DNA of 64,000 bases from Hydractinia symbiolongicarpus (taxonomy: Eukaryota > Cnidaria > Hydrozoa > Anthoathecata > Hydractiniidae), in the NCBI RefSeq assembly GCF_029227915.1, contig NC_079878.1:8556001-8620000 (forward strand), written 5' to 3'. Position numbers and translations under genes: made by a program. A model generated the notes under the pieces. That model saw only the letters and a program-made list of their open reading frames with translations. It was not told the DNA's origin and ran no database searches. Every line of letters begins with the position of its first letter. The first letter of the stretch is position 1. Positions 21,910-34,626 of this stretch are shown here, in pieces.

Positions 21910-24900
21910 ATTTTTTATCTATGCAAAATAATTATATGCGGTACGTACAATATAATTAGCCACTTATACAGCTACTTATAGAATAGATTATTTTTTCCTA
22001 AATTTCCACACTTTTCTTCGTTATTAAACACCCCATAGCCATCTATATTTATGAAGATCCACATAAAGTAGTGCTTCAATTAAAACCAAAAAAAAGGAAC
22101 AAGAAATGATTGTGCTAAGAAGTTATATAAATTTTGCTGTAGCTAGCAGTATTATTAAAACAACACTATTCTGATTTCAAGAAAAAAAAGGAGAAGACGC
22201 AGTTGGCTGTTAAGAAGACAAGTAAGCTTTTAACGGCTACTAATACTATACATAGCGTCCAATTATCCCGCATCGGTTAACTATATATTCTGTTACAGGG
22301 TAATCATCAGTTCACCTTGACCGTTCCGTGCTGCAACAACAAACTTTTGTCATGTTTTAACAACTTTTCTGCGAAAAATTTGAAAACAATCCTGTGCAAA
22401 TATATACCTTTTCATATGACAAAAGTAGCTGTTACAAAGCGTTGTTTGGAAGTTTTTTTTAGCTCCCTTTCTCCCCATAAGAACAGGAGTCAGGTGTCCA
22501 GTAATGGAGAAATTTCGCAAAGGCGGACAAAGGGTTTTTGTTGCTAAATCTTTAAAAAATAGGAACTCTAATCAAAGCACTATTTTGTGTAGCTGGCTAG
22601 CTATCTGGCTCTATACGATAGCTAGCTAGTAGGTAAGTAATTTCGCGACTATTAAAAGAGGTATGTCAGCACCAAAAATTGAGATAGCCAGCACACCTTT
22701 CTCACTTATAATTCTTACCTGATAAAATACACGATATTAAAAAATGTGCTTAGCTCCCTAGCTACATCAATAAAACTACTAAGACCAAGCCAGACACCAG
22801 CAATGGGCTACCAACAAAATGTAAGCACTTTTAGTCATGGCCGTACACAAAATGTTCTGGCCACACGAAGAGTACACAATCTCTGTTCAGATTGGTCATT
22901 AAATTGACATAGATTAAAATGAAGTATCTTCATTGGCAATTCGTTTCTACACCCTTTACTTTCATTCTTTTCAGATCTTAACCGAATTCTTATTACAACC
23001 TTTTATTGTTTTCCCTACATTAGCCGTAAACCTTTACGCGGTCCGTTGGAGTTACACTTAAGTAGCTACCGCTTGTGAGAATTTTTTAGCAAAAAATGGA
23101 GAAAAGTATTAGTAAATTGTTAAAAAGATTGAAAGGTTTCCTGTTTCTTTTTATTTTTTTATTTTTTTCAAGTGATAAATTTCCTTTAATCTTATTTGTG
23201 GCTATGCACAGTTTGGCCTAGAATGAAAATATCTTTATAAACTTTTCAAAATCGCATTCAAACAAATTGGCACATCCAAATCCCTTGCAAGGTGTGGTTA
23301 ATTGCCGCTGTCGTAACATTTATTCATCTTCTATAAGATATGATGACGTTATCATCAAGTAGAAGACCTCACCCAAATATTTTTGTGGGTCCCAGTGGTA
23401 TTACAATTGCCTAAAAATCTTGGTGATAAGGCTATTATAGCCTTCTTCTCGCTCCTGCCATTTTTTACCTCTCTAGCTGATATTTTTAGCATATGCAATC
23501 CTATCTTTAGATTATACGATATAATAGCTTAAGATTTGTATTTTATTCTTACGGAAAACTGTAAATTCTTCAACGGCAAAGTAAAACTAAAAAATAAAAT
23601 CTATTGAACTCGGTTTTGTGGCCGCGGACGTTATCAAATACCTTAAATGTTGTCTACCAGAGTAGGCACAATAAACAAAGAAACATGAAAGAATACTAAA
23701 GGTTTATTTTTGCAACCTAAATACTGGTAAAGCAATAATTGAACCAAATATTACAACTGCTTCATTTTTTTACAAAATTGGCATAGAAGATCGGAAGACC
23801 TATTTACTTGCAAATTTCCATTGCAGTGAGATCCCCCTTTCTTAGTTTTTTTATCTCGCCTTTAATAGCCGGAGATCTTAGTGATGTCATCTTTGATTTT
23901 TAGATTTATGGTTCTACATGGTTAGGTTGTGGCCGTATAAAAGTTATTCGACTTCGCCTGGTATAGTTGTGTTTCCTGTTTGGTGTTGTGTGTGATCCAT
24001 CATGACTTTGAACTGAGCTTCACACAGACCAATTGTGCTGCACTTCTTCTCATATAAAACTTATCACTTGTACGACTTTCACGATTTATCAGAGTTTTAC
24101 ATTAAATGAGAGTTTTATTAGACACAGATTATCCATGTTTATGACAATTGGATTCTTAACGATGGTATGTCGTCGTTTTTATCCTTTTTGCATTCATAAA
24201 AGGAATGAGGCGTCATGCGGTCAGCATGTGTTAAGGTATTATACTTAAATTAAAGTTATTCATATTTCCTTGTTTTCAGCTTTGAGAATGCAATTTATGC
24301 TTGCAATACTCACTGGTTATAATATATGTAAAAAAAAATGCTTTTCAACTACCTATAAAAATCATTGAAGACAGATTCTCAGACATAGACTCGTTTCTTT
24401 GATCACTCGATACTAATTCTTTGGCAAAATCCAATGGCTAATATAGTTAATTGCGCATTACGTCTTTGTGTCTTAGTCATCTCTATATTTACAATGTTCA
24501 ATTTGACAACCGTGATTAATCGAATACTGCAGCATCAGCGAATATACTTTGAAACGGATTGAGTTCCAATGTGATAATGGAAAATCGAAACCACTCTAAA
24601 AGGGTCCTTCTGTTTTTAAAAAGCGAAGTAAAAATTAATGCTGATATTATCATTACATAGTCCACGTCTTGCAATATATTGGTGCTATAAGTCACTAAAC
24701 AAAACAATAGTTAATAATTTATCAGCCTTTATAGAAACTTTGAGATTGAAAAAACAACAGTAATATGAAAACACTTCAGCAGTTACCGTCACTACATCAA
24801 ACACAATATTCTTCTTTTTTGCTATTTTCGTCACTAACTTCTTTCCGTTGAAGGATATCCCCTTGTTTGCTAGCTTGTGAACTCACTTTAGTTAATTAGT

Positions 24901-27235
24901 TAATTGAAAGTAGTTAGAATGGTGTAATTACGGGTAATCAAGTTATATCGATACATGTATGATTCAATTCCTCCATCTGAAGTTTGATGTTGAATTATAA
25001 TAATTGATGGCGTCCTGTTATTTACAAAATGATGCTGGATTAATGTCACATCCGCGCCACACGGGAAATCTTATGCTTTTTATTATTTCTATTTCAGTCA
25101 TCCATAATTCTCGGTCTGGCATCGCACCGTATGAAATGAATTTACACAACAGCCTGCTTTACACAAACTTCCAACAATATAGTTTCAAGGCCATGAGCGT
25201 TATTTTTGTCTTGCGGCAATATAAAAAGAGGCACAGAATCCTAGGAACAAGGTGGTAGTCAACGCAAGATTTTATATACCATGATAATTAGTAACAAATA
25301 TTACTATATATTTATATAGGTATAACATATAACTAAATCTGTTAAGTTTTGCACAAATTGAACCTTAGTTCTGTACCTGTTTGATTAAGAAAACAATTTT
25401 TTGTTGCTCTGTAAAAGCCACTTGCCGGAAAAAGCAAACTGCGAACTGCTACCTGTCAACACAAAATTATATTCTTGAAGCGATTGGAGACATATTGCAA
25501 TTGCTATTGATTGGCCTACTTGGTAATATTAAATTACAACAACAACCCCCTTCTTTACAGTCATGGTATTTAGATTAGATAAAATAGTACATGCGCTAGC
25601 ATTGTTTTGAAAACAAAAACTTATCTGTATTTCGGATGATCATAATAGACTCTTTCCCAAAGTAATGAACTTGATAAGGTCAATTGAAATGCTATATCTA
25701 CTTAGTTGTTTACATCCTGCGTGTATAATTTATATTGTTGCACATATATTTTTTCCTTGTTAACGGTAAAAATAGATTTTGACTCAACTTTGAAATTAAG
25801 CCTACCAAAGGTGTTATTAATTTTTTAAAGATGCTATTCAACTAAAAAACAATTTTTAAATTTATACTTTTAGCTATTTTAACTATTTCAAATTATTATG
25901 TTTAAATCAAAAAATTAAATGCGAGGTTATTTTTTTTTTGATTAGAATTCCCAAAACGTGAAGACATTCTTAAATGAGAATTGACGTCAAATGACGACTT
26001 TGCTTTAACCCTGTTTAGTTTTGGGAGAGGACGGTTTTCGTCTCTATGCCATGTTTTTTTTAATAACTCTTTTTTGCTTCGCTGCATGGCTATGATACCT
26101 TTAAATTTTTATTATGCATTTATTAAACACATGCATGGCAAATCCATTTCCCATCAATCCTTAAATATTGGCCACTACTCGAAACTACCCGTTATATTTC
26201 TACGATTATGCCTAGTACCCCGATTTTCCGATTTTTTTTGTTTCATGCGAATTATGTAAAAACCGGTAAATGTGTTAATTAATTTTCTTTGGCTTTGCAC
26301 AGAATGTTAAAATTCGTTTTTAAATGTGTTTGAATCTGAATCAGAAAGATTTAGATGATGTCACAAAAAGTGCTAAGAAAAGCAAATGTCTATTGCTTTT
26401 ATCATGTTCCATTAATGACATAATTGTGCCAAGTTTGATTCCTTTCGGAAAAAAGGCTATCAAAAGTTTAAGAGTCGGAATTAGCAGAAAAATGATTAAA
26501 AGTATAGCAGGAAAAAAAACATAACAAAGGTCAATTCTCCAACAGATAAGCGATACTGATTTAAGGAATTCAATTATCGCAAAAATGTTAAGGTTGCATT
26601 GGAGTTAGTCTCAGGGCTCATTTAAGACCGCAGAACCTGTATATTGACAACTTAAAAATGAAACTACCATAGGGTTTGCAGCGTATCTTCCAACAACTCA
26701 ATTTTTCAAAAACATCATACAAACATTTGGAACCGCAGCGTAAAATGAATTCGAGATGTCAAGTTTACACAAAACCATAATCCTATCAAATTTTTTTTTG
26801 AATTGCCAAAGTTTTATACTTACACAACTTTATAATATGTTAAAGCGTGTATTGACAATATGATTTACTTATCACTATCAAGTTATTCTGTGCATAACTT
26901 AAAGATTTTTCTTATGCTCATCCTCATTCGAACAAAAAAAACGTATTTTACTATCTATTTTTACAAACTAAGGCACATCATTTGTAATTCAAATATCATG
27001 CTGCAGACACATCAAAACCAATGGCAAACATAAAAAAAAGTTGGATTATATTGATGTAGTACCAAGGCTGACTGAAACTTCATTTTCCACTACCTGTTTG
27101 AATGTGAAACACTAACATTTTCCTTATACAACATTACAAAATTTTTAGCTCCGTGACAAAGTCTATTCATCACACCAAGAATGACATAAGGTTTAAATTA
27201 CGAGTGTATATCAGACTTAATTATCATGAATAAGA
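21910..27235. other. Long gene-free stretch
   Basis: About 5.3 kb of AT-rich sequence. The open frames present (22317, 24033, 25004, 25381, 25981 and 26324 on plus; 24516 and 25902 on minus) lack domains, signal peptides or paired splice sites. I see no repeat with clear boundaries. Confidence 0.35.
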
Positions 27236-27239
27236 AAAC

Positions 27240-29287
27240 TAACCGCAAATGATAATCAAAACGTCTTTGATATCACTAAATGAATCAGAACTTTCTCCAG
27301 AAATTGTTATTGTCGGGAAGCTATTCGGCCCTTATATGCAGATTTACTTCACGTAGTTGCGTAGGAAGTATTAAATGACAAGATGCAGTGGTCAACTCGT
27401 CATCAACTGCGTGTAATCTTAATAACAGGATACGAGATCTAAATCTAATAAGCTATCAGGATGTACTTCGTCCACTTATACTGGTAATTTTGTTTAATTA
27501 ATGAGATTTTAGTTTCAGAAGACTATGAAAGTTTCTTGATTGCATTTAAATATTTTCATACAGTTAAATGGAAGATGTAAATTTTGGAAATGAAACTTGA
27601 AGAAAACATGCAGAAATTTGTTCATATTTTCATTCGTTTTCTTGTTTTCAGTCTTCGCTAACTAAGTCATTAGAAATCGTAATTAAGTATGACTTGCTGC
27701 CAAATACGCCTACGATGATGGCAAAAAAACAATCCATTGATAATTTATACTATGCTCAAAAATAAAACTGCCTAAAATAAATAATACATAGGCTTAACAA
27801 ATAAAAACTATGTGTATCCAAGAAGGCCTTAATGTGGATTTTGAATTTTAGATTTTTTAACTCGCAGGAAGAGAGAGCAAGTAGAACTAATATTGACTTT
27901 AATAAACACGTGAGTCATATAGCTAAAAAAAAGTAGTTTTGTCATCGATCTTTATCTTAGCTATTGTGAATCTCTGATAAAAACTCCTTCTAATTTTTCA
28001 GATAAATGAAAACAAGTAGATGATGAAACAAATGAGACAAATATGTACACAATGTCGAAGCAAAAAAATGCAAGAACTAAAATGAATTTTCTTATCAAAC
28101 ATGTAGAATAATGTAAAATATACGTCGTCCCTCTGTTAACCTGGCTTCTGAGTTCCATTTCTCTTTTTATGTGTACGCTTATATGTTGGAGATTATGTTT
28201 TTAGGCAAAAAAAGTCTTGACAAGCTTGGTCCTTCTAATTTTTCTACGTAGCCAGTTTTTTGGTACTTGTACCAATAATTTTCCAATAACAGCTAAGCAT
28301 CCCCTAAAAGCCACATTGTTACCACACTCAAAGAACAATTATTAGCATCTGGACTTTTTTTGAACCTTATTATCAAGGCTGAAGGAATGACTGTAAGAAA
28401 AACGCGCCATTTGACGGGACTATACATTTATTGACAGTTTGACCGCCAACTTGCACCAACTGTCATCCTCGAACAAACAATGGATAATTGTTTATAAATT
28501 ATGTGGGATGTACCAAACAAGATCATGTTCCTGTGTAATTAGATATGCATGAAAAATACTGTCTTTTACCAATTATATTGAAAGGAGCGTTTCTGGACAA
28601 AATTTAAAATGTTGTACACATGTAGCACCTTTAAACTCCTAGTATCCTCAATTCAAATTGTTCCTCACTGTGAAGTTGTTCATTAATACTTTTTTACCTA
28701 TGATCAACCTTCATATTAAGCTAAAATCAGAAGCTTTTGCTATAAACAAAATTTTACGTAATCAAATTTTAAGAAATACAAAAGAATTGGCTTTTTAACG
28801 ACTAATGTGATGATTACAATCACTAATCTAATTGTTTGAGAGATCGAGTCATGCGATTACCCACGAAAGGCAGACAGGACTAAAATACAACTCATGACTC
28901 ATATAATCAAAGTGAAAAACATTCAAAGCCAAAAATCTGAAAATTAACATGCATCCACCTATCTTAAATTTTATGAATAAACCTTTTTCGAAATGGCAAG
29001 CACAGGTAGCATTGACGTAGCAGGAAATTCCCGTAGAAAGGATTTTTATGTAGGTGAACGCGGGCTGTGAAAAAAGTCATCTATTGATTATTTTGTTAAC
29101 CACCATTCCGCAATTAAAAGTAATTACATTATTTGTCACTACGTCCTGGATGCAATCACGAACTGATTCCGGATGTCATTTCAGATTAATTACTTCCTAT
29201 GAAACAGTATAAAGCGCTGCGAGATCGACTGTATTAGCATACAAAGCTTACAAGCTTACAAGGTAGTTGATACAATAGCGAAACGCA
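27240..29287 (+). repeat. 5' flank of chitinase duplicon 1
   Basis: Aligns in patches with 36115-38787: GCAAATGA-AATCAAAAC, ATGCAGATTTA, CAGGATACGA, TTTTGTTTAATTAATGA, GCCTACGAT, CGCATGACTTA-like words and the TATA region. It shows that the two chitinase genes were duplicated with at least 2 kb of upstream DNA. No gene is seen inside. Confidence 0.65.
29208..29213 (+). promoter_or_regulatory. TATA box of chitinase gene 1
   Basis: TATAAA in CAGTATAAAGCGCTG, 80 bp upstream of the ATG. The equivalent TATAAAAA lies 77 bp upstream in gene 2. Confidence 0.6.
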
Positions 29288-31180
29288 ATGGTGAAACTGC
29301 TGCTGATTTTAGCACTTTTGCATATAGCATCAAGCGAATATATTCGAGTGTGCTATGTTACAAACTGGGCTCATTACAGGCGAGGGGTTGGACATTATAA
29401 CATTGCAACAAACTATGAAGACAAGCTATGCACGCATATTATTTATGCTTTTGCTAAAGTTACGTCAAGTGGAAGCATATTACCATATGAAGCAATGGAT
29501 ATACCAATAGGCTACAAAGCAGTAAGTTACTTATTATTGTATACAAAACTTTACAACTCTGTTTAAAAGACTTACTAAGAATCCTATGGAAAGTATACCA
29601 TGTTGTACACTTCTGTTATTATAATTTTCTTTTAAAGAACATTATTCTTTTCTTAGGTCAGTGCCTTTAAAAAAAGGGATCCCAATCTAAAAACATTATT
29701 AGCTGTTGGTGGTTGGACGCATAGATCAGTCGGATTTACAGATATTGTAAAAACTCCTGAATCTCGATTAAATTTTATTACAAAAGCTATCAGTTACTTA
29801 AAGGAACATGGTAGGCATCTTTCAGGCGATTTGTTCTTACAGAATTGCAATAACAGTAATAAAAATATAATAAATATAAAAACGAATTTCTTCTCTATAA
29901 GTGAAACATTTTGTTTAGATTTTAATGGCCTAGATCTGGATTGGGAATACCCAGCACAGCGTGGTTCGCCACCAGGTGATCGACACTTATTTACTTTACT
30001 TTGTGAAGAACTGAAGCGTGAATTTTCTAAGCATAAGTTATTGGTGACAGCAGCTGTAGCCGCAGGTGTTTCAAGTGCAACGACTTCGTACGAAATATAC
30101 GAAATTTCCAAGCATCTTGATTTCATTAATCTGATGTCATACGATCTTCACGGTTCATGGGAAAGCTCAACTGGCCATCACACTGACGCCAGTGAAACTA
30201 GACCTACTAGCCAACACAGCGTGTACAACTCAGTAAACCATTGGTTATCAAGTGGTATGGACCCTTCAAAACTAATTTTAGGTTTGGCTTCCTATGGTCG
30301 AGGCTGGTCACTTCGAGATGGATGCAGAGAATGGGATTTGGGAACTCGAGGTAAAGGAGGAAACACACCGGGTAACTCAACAATGGCAAGCGGATTTTTG
30401 GCCTACTACGAAATCTGTGATATGAAGTTTCAAAATCGAATCTGCACATCTTCAAGTAGTGTAAATGCACCGTATGGTTCAGATGGAAATAACTTTATTG
30501 GCTATGAGGATGAAGAAAGCATTGCATACAAAATCAAGAACATTATGAAGAAGAAAAATCTAGGTGGTTTTATGTTCTGGTCTATCGATCTTGATGATTT
30601 TTCCAATCATTGTGGTACAGGAAAGTTTCCACTGATTAAAGCAGCAACTGCTGCGGTGGATCAAGATGTACAACCTAGAGCATGCCAAGACATAACACAC
30701 ACTGGAGAATGTCCTCCACCACCAACGTTACCTCCAAGTAAATGTAGAGTGAACCCAATAGGTCCATGGAAAGGTGAATTTGCAGAAGATGAGTGGTGTA
30801 GAAACCCAGGAAATTGTCCTGATGGTCCACATTGCACGCATTATAAAGGATGTACAAGTTGTATGTGCGAATGTGATGACGACGTTACAGGTACGTCACC
30901 TCCTACAAAATCAACTGTTTCTTCAAAGACTTCGTCAACCCGTTCCACTAAATCTTCAACAATGCTTTCTACCTTATCTTCAACGTCCACTACGTCCACC
31001 AATAGCCCTGTTTTACCTGGTACTTGCACTGTCCCGTCTGATCTACAGTTAAGAAAAAGCTGCTATATAAACCCAAAGGGATTGTGGAAAGGTGATGCAT
31101 TTGACCTGTGGTGTAAAGTAAACTGTGCCACTGAAATAACATGTCATAGCGATATGTGTTGCTGTGATTCGGGGAACTAG
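29288..31180 (+). CDS. Secreted GH18 chitinase with two C-terminal cysteine modules (gene 1)
   Basis: Exons 29288-29521, 29657-29810 and 29919-31180 (234, 154 and 1262 nt, GT-AG borders) give 549 residues. A signal peptide (MVKLLLILALLHIASS) is followed by the GH18 barrel, about residues 19-385: VCYVTNW, LLAVGGW, the catalytic segment NGLDLDWEYP (acid/base Glu139), MSYDLHGSWE and GGFMFWSIDLDDF. The family would hydrolyse chitin outside the cell. The first Asp of the DxxDxDxE signature is Asn132. After the barrel come a Pro-rich hinge, a cysteine module at about 405-448 (INP-type, G-PWKG, WC, NC), a Ser/Thr-rich linker and a second cysteine module at 511-549 (CYINPKGLWKG, WC, NC, CCC). No standard CBM14 domain is present. 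A close tandem paralogue is at 38788. Confidence 0.92.
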
Positions 31181-31296
31181 CCAATTTTTTGGTCAAAGGA
31201 AAACTACAACAAAAGACAGCACGAACGATAAACAGCATTAAAATTTCTGTACGTGCAGGAGGTAATATGATTGTATTCAACGTACCTCATGTTGCT

Positions 31297-31302
31297 AATA
31301 AA
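31297..31302 (+). terminator. Poly(A) signal of chitinase gene 1
   Basis: AATAAA, 117 bp after the stop codon, with a second AATAAA shortly after. Gene 2 has AATAAA at the corresponding position. Confidence 0.5.
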
Positions 31303-31304
31303 TT

Positions 31305-32525
31305 ATTGAGCAAAAAATAAATTATTTTAGGGATTATTATCATGGAATTATATTTATCAATATAAAATATACTTTACTCAATGCTTCTTTACTTTAAGTA
31401 ACAGTTCTTGTTTTACTAATTTTGTTGTTAAACACCAATTTTTATCAAACATCAACATACACCTTCTGATCATGCCAATTCTTCATTGTGAAGAGGAGTT
31501 ATAGGCAGGACAAAATTGACCTGAATGTAGCATCTGTGTTACGCCTCTTTGTTGTCTCGTAGCTTTACTTACAAAATAAAACTGTTTTAATTCACCAAAA
31601 TGGGTGTCTGAAGAGAGGCTCCCTTTCTATAAGTGATAAAGAGATATTGTATTGAAAAATGTGTTGCTTACTAAGAACTATCTTTTCGTTTAAATTGATC
31701 TTGAAGTAAAAAAGGAAGGCAGACCAAGTTGAAAATCAGACAATTCATAAGAAAAAAAATTAACCTAGCCATATTTCCAATCATTATTATCAGACAGGAG
31801 GAGCAGGAGCCACAAAATTAGACATCAAAAACTTTCTAATTTCGCGGTTCAGAATTGGACATTTTTTATTAGACACACGTAATCAGAATTGGACTAGGAA
31901 AATTGTTTTTACTTAGGAAGAGAAATCAAGAAATTAAAAAAAGACATATATGACAATATATGAAGACGCACACTGTTTTGAACACCAACTTCACAAATGT
32001 CATGTGAAGGGGATATTTCAAAGTTTATAATGCTAAATAAAACCAGTTGACTGAAATACTTAGATGATTAGGACTTTGAGGATGTCTATTTATCAAAAAA
32101 TTAAAAACCATCATTGTTAGCGTATATGTATTGAGGAAAAATTCACTTAGGTAGAAAGACAATCAATATCCGTCATTTAATTTATGATAACACCACTCCG
32201 TTGATGCAAAAAAATTATTTTTGGAAACTTGTTAACCTGTTGCATCTCTCGTGTGGAGCTATAAACGATGACCACGAAGGCATATATGATCATGTACTTT
32301 TGGCGAACGTTATAAAGATAGAGAGGCTAAAAGTTTTTTTTCTGACTTCATTAACCCGTCCGTTCCGAAACGGTATAACGACGTAAACAAATTTTTTCGA
32401 GTCCATTCGCAATACATACTAGCCGCTGTTACACATACCATTGCATTTTACAAGTACTTTCACAAACACCCGCATGTTATTTGTTATTGTAAATTTTGGT
32501 ACGTATTACTAATTAAGTAAGTAAA
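31305..32525. other. Intergenic, no gene seen
   Basis: AT-rich sequence between chitinase gene 1 and a SINE; no supportable coding sequence. Confidence 0.4.
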
Positions 32526-32529
32526 TAAA

Positions 32530-32762
32530 CTGGAAGATTTGACGTCCTTGGGGATTCCATCCTAACGGTTGGCTTTTCTACCCCTCCGACTGAATGTTAC
32601 ATTACCGCCAAAGATAAGTACAGCATTGCTGTAACTTGTTTGCCTGCCATACAAGTCAGTTAGCGGTCAGTACAATGCATTTAAAGTGCGGCAGAGTGTG
32701 GACTCGAACCAGAAACTTTATGATCAGAAGTCGAATGCGCCACCACTACACTATCTGCCCTT
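32530..32762 (-). repeat. tRNA-derived SINE, family C
   Basis: On the minus strand the A box TAGTGTAGTGG (32743-32753) and B box GGTTCGAGTCC (32700-32710) sit in a tRNA-like head ending CTCTGCCGC, followed by a roughly 160-bp unrelated body. The anticodon stem does not pair, so it is a SINE head and not a functional tRNA. Confidence 0.65.
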
Positions 32763-32864
32763 ATTACGGACACTTTATGGTGGTGGTGTGACTGAATTTA
32801 TTAAGAGTGTGAGAAAATAACCTAACCATAAGATAAAAAAAAATTAGGAAAACAAACACGACTA

Positions 32865-33350
32865 GTAAATTCACGCTTGCATAATTAAAACTATTAATAA
32901 GACCAAGCTTGCTTATTAAACCTACCAGAAAGACCAAGCTTGCCTATTTAAAACTACCAGAAAGACCAAGCTTGCTTATTTAAACTACCATTAAGACCAA
33001 GCTTGCTTATTTAAAACTACCAGTCAGACAAAGCTTGCTTATTTAAAACTACCAGAAAGACCAAGCTTGCTTATTAAAACTACCAGTCCGACCAAGCTTG
33101 CTTATTTAAAACTACCAGTAAGACCAAGATTGCTTATTTAAAATTACCAGTAAGACCACGCTTGATTATTTACAACTACCAGTAATTCCGCCCTTGTTTA
33201 TTAAAACTACCAATTATTCCACCCTTGTTTATTACAAACTATTAGTTAGTCCAAACCTGCTTATATAAACCTACCAGTAAATTCACCCTTGCTTATTAAA
33301 AACTACGACAAGTCCACCCCTATTTTTTAAAAAAACAAGTAAGTCCACTT
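32865..33350 (+). repeat. Minisatellite, 32-33-bp unit, about 15 copies
   Basis: Unit approximately AAGACCAAGCTTGCTTATTT plus AAAACTACCAGT. Central units (32930-33130) are nearly identical; units toward 33350 decay into CCACCCTTGTTTATT versions, a gradient typical of ageing array edges. Confidence 0.85.
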
Positions 33351-33607
33351 GTGTTTGTTGTTTGTTTATTTTAAAACGGTTAAACTTGTTAACCTGCTAA
33401 ACAATTAAAGGCCGAAGTATAGTAGTTACTAAATTCCACAGTCCAAAGTAATGATATTTATCTTCCTACAAAAGTGAGATATCAAATTTTTTTTTGAAAA
33501 AAAAGGGATTAAAAAAATTTTTGACAATAAATATTTGTGATGCCAGTTTTTGCTAGTTGTTGTTTTCCGAAAAATTGTCCGCGCACAGGAAAAAACAATC
33601 ATTGTTG

Positions 33608-33908
33608 TTATTTCTTTATTTCTTTATTTCTTTATTTCTTTATTTCTTTATTTCTTTATTTCTTTATTTCTTTATTTCTTTATTTCTTTATTTCTTTATT
33701 TCTTTATTTCTTTATTTCTTTATTTCTTTATTTCTTTATTTCTTTATTTCTTTATTTCTTTATTTCTTTATTTCTTTATTTCTTTATTTCTTTATTTCTT
33801 TATTTCTTTATTTCTTTATTTCTTTATTTCTTTATTTCTTTATTTCTTTATTTCTTTATTTCTTTATTTCTTTATTTCTTTATTTCTTTATTTCTTTACT
33901 TCTTTATT
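33608..33908 (+). repeat. Octamer array (TTTCTTTA)n, about 37 copies
   Basis: Roughly 300 bp of an almost perfect 8-bp repeat. Long open frames across it (repeating FISLFLYF) are artefacts of a repeat without stop codons. Confidence 0.95.
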
Positions 33909-34013
33909 GAGGAGCCCTCAATATGTTATGGCTTGTAAATCCCCTTTGTCACAGATCTAAATACGGTAATCATGTTGTTTTCCGGTTCTTTTTTGGTTGT
34001 CTGGTAATAACAT

Positions 34014-34139
34014 ATTAGTTGGTGGCCTGTGGAAAATCTACAGATCCCCCCGTCTTCTTTATAGCGCATAGGGAGCGTCTTGCTATTCGTGGTACAATTG
34101 TGCATAACAGACGGGCGTATACGAGTATTATAATATAGA
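34014..34139 (-). mobile_element. Mini-Helitron, about 126 bp
   Basis: On the minus strand it begins TCTATATTATAATACTCG, preceded by A. It ends with a CTGTAGA/TTCCACAG hairpin followed about 10 bases later by CTAAT. The same architecture and start occur at 53383-53537. No coding capacity. Confidence 0.65.
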
Positions 34140-34626
34140 TAACAAGAAAGCTTAAAAGCTTCAGTATGTTGTTGTTTCTATAAGTGACCCAACATATTAG
34201 CTTAAAGCTTGGAAATTCAAAAAAAAGGTGTTGACATTTATTTTTGCCCGTTTGACTTACAGACCACGTTATAAAGTCATCCGTTTTTACAGCATCTTAA
34301 ACAAGAATCTCTCGTTAAACAAAACTACCAAAACTTTTGTGGACACAAGCCAATAAATATCAAAGACTCTATTGTAACAAAAAAGAACAACATGGCGTGG
34401 GGGGAGCACAGAAAGCTCATTGAGTCGAAACTAATTACCAATAAATGTCTGAAAAACTTCATGCATGTTTAGAACAACATTGTATCTTCGAAACTGGAAC
34501 TTTTGCTAGCTTGATTGTTTGAACATTTTGAAATTTTCCGTTTTTCTGTGAGGAAGCTACGAATAAATTTCATACCTGTAGCTAAAGAGCATTGCAAGCG
34601 CCATACATTTGCATATCTATCGTTTT

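Noticed and set aside
32688-32762. Possible tRNA gene on the minus strand
   Set aside because: A and B boxes are present, but the anticodon stem is unpaired and the first acceptor pair fails; a shared body follows, so it is a SINE head.
32865-33350. Possible CRISPR-like array
   Set aside because: Units are contiguous with no unique spacers; it is an ordinary minisatellite in animal DNA.
33537-33960. Three overlapping ORFs of 117-136 codons
   Set aside because: They are the three frames of the octamer array, repetitive FISLFLYF with no stop; not genes.
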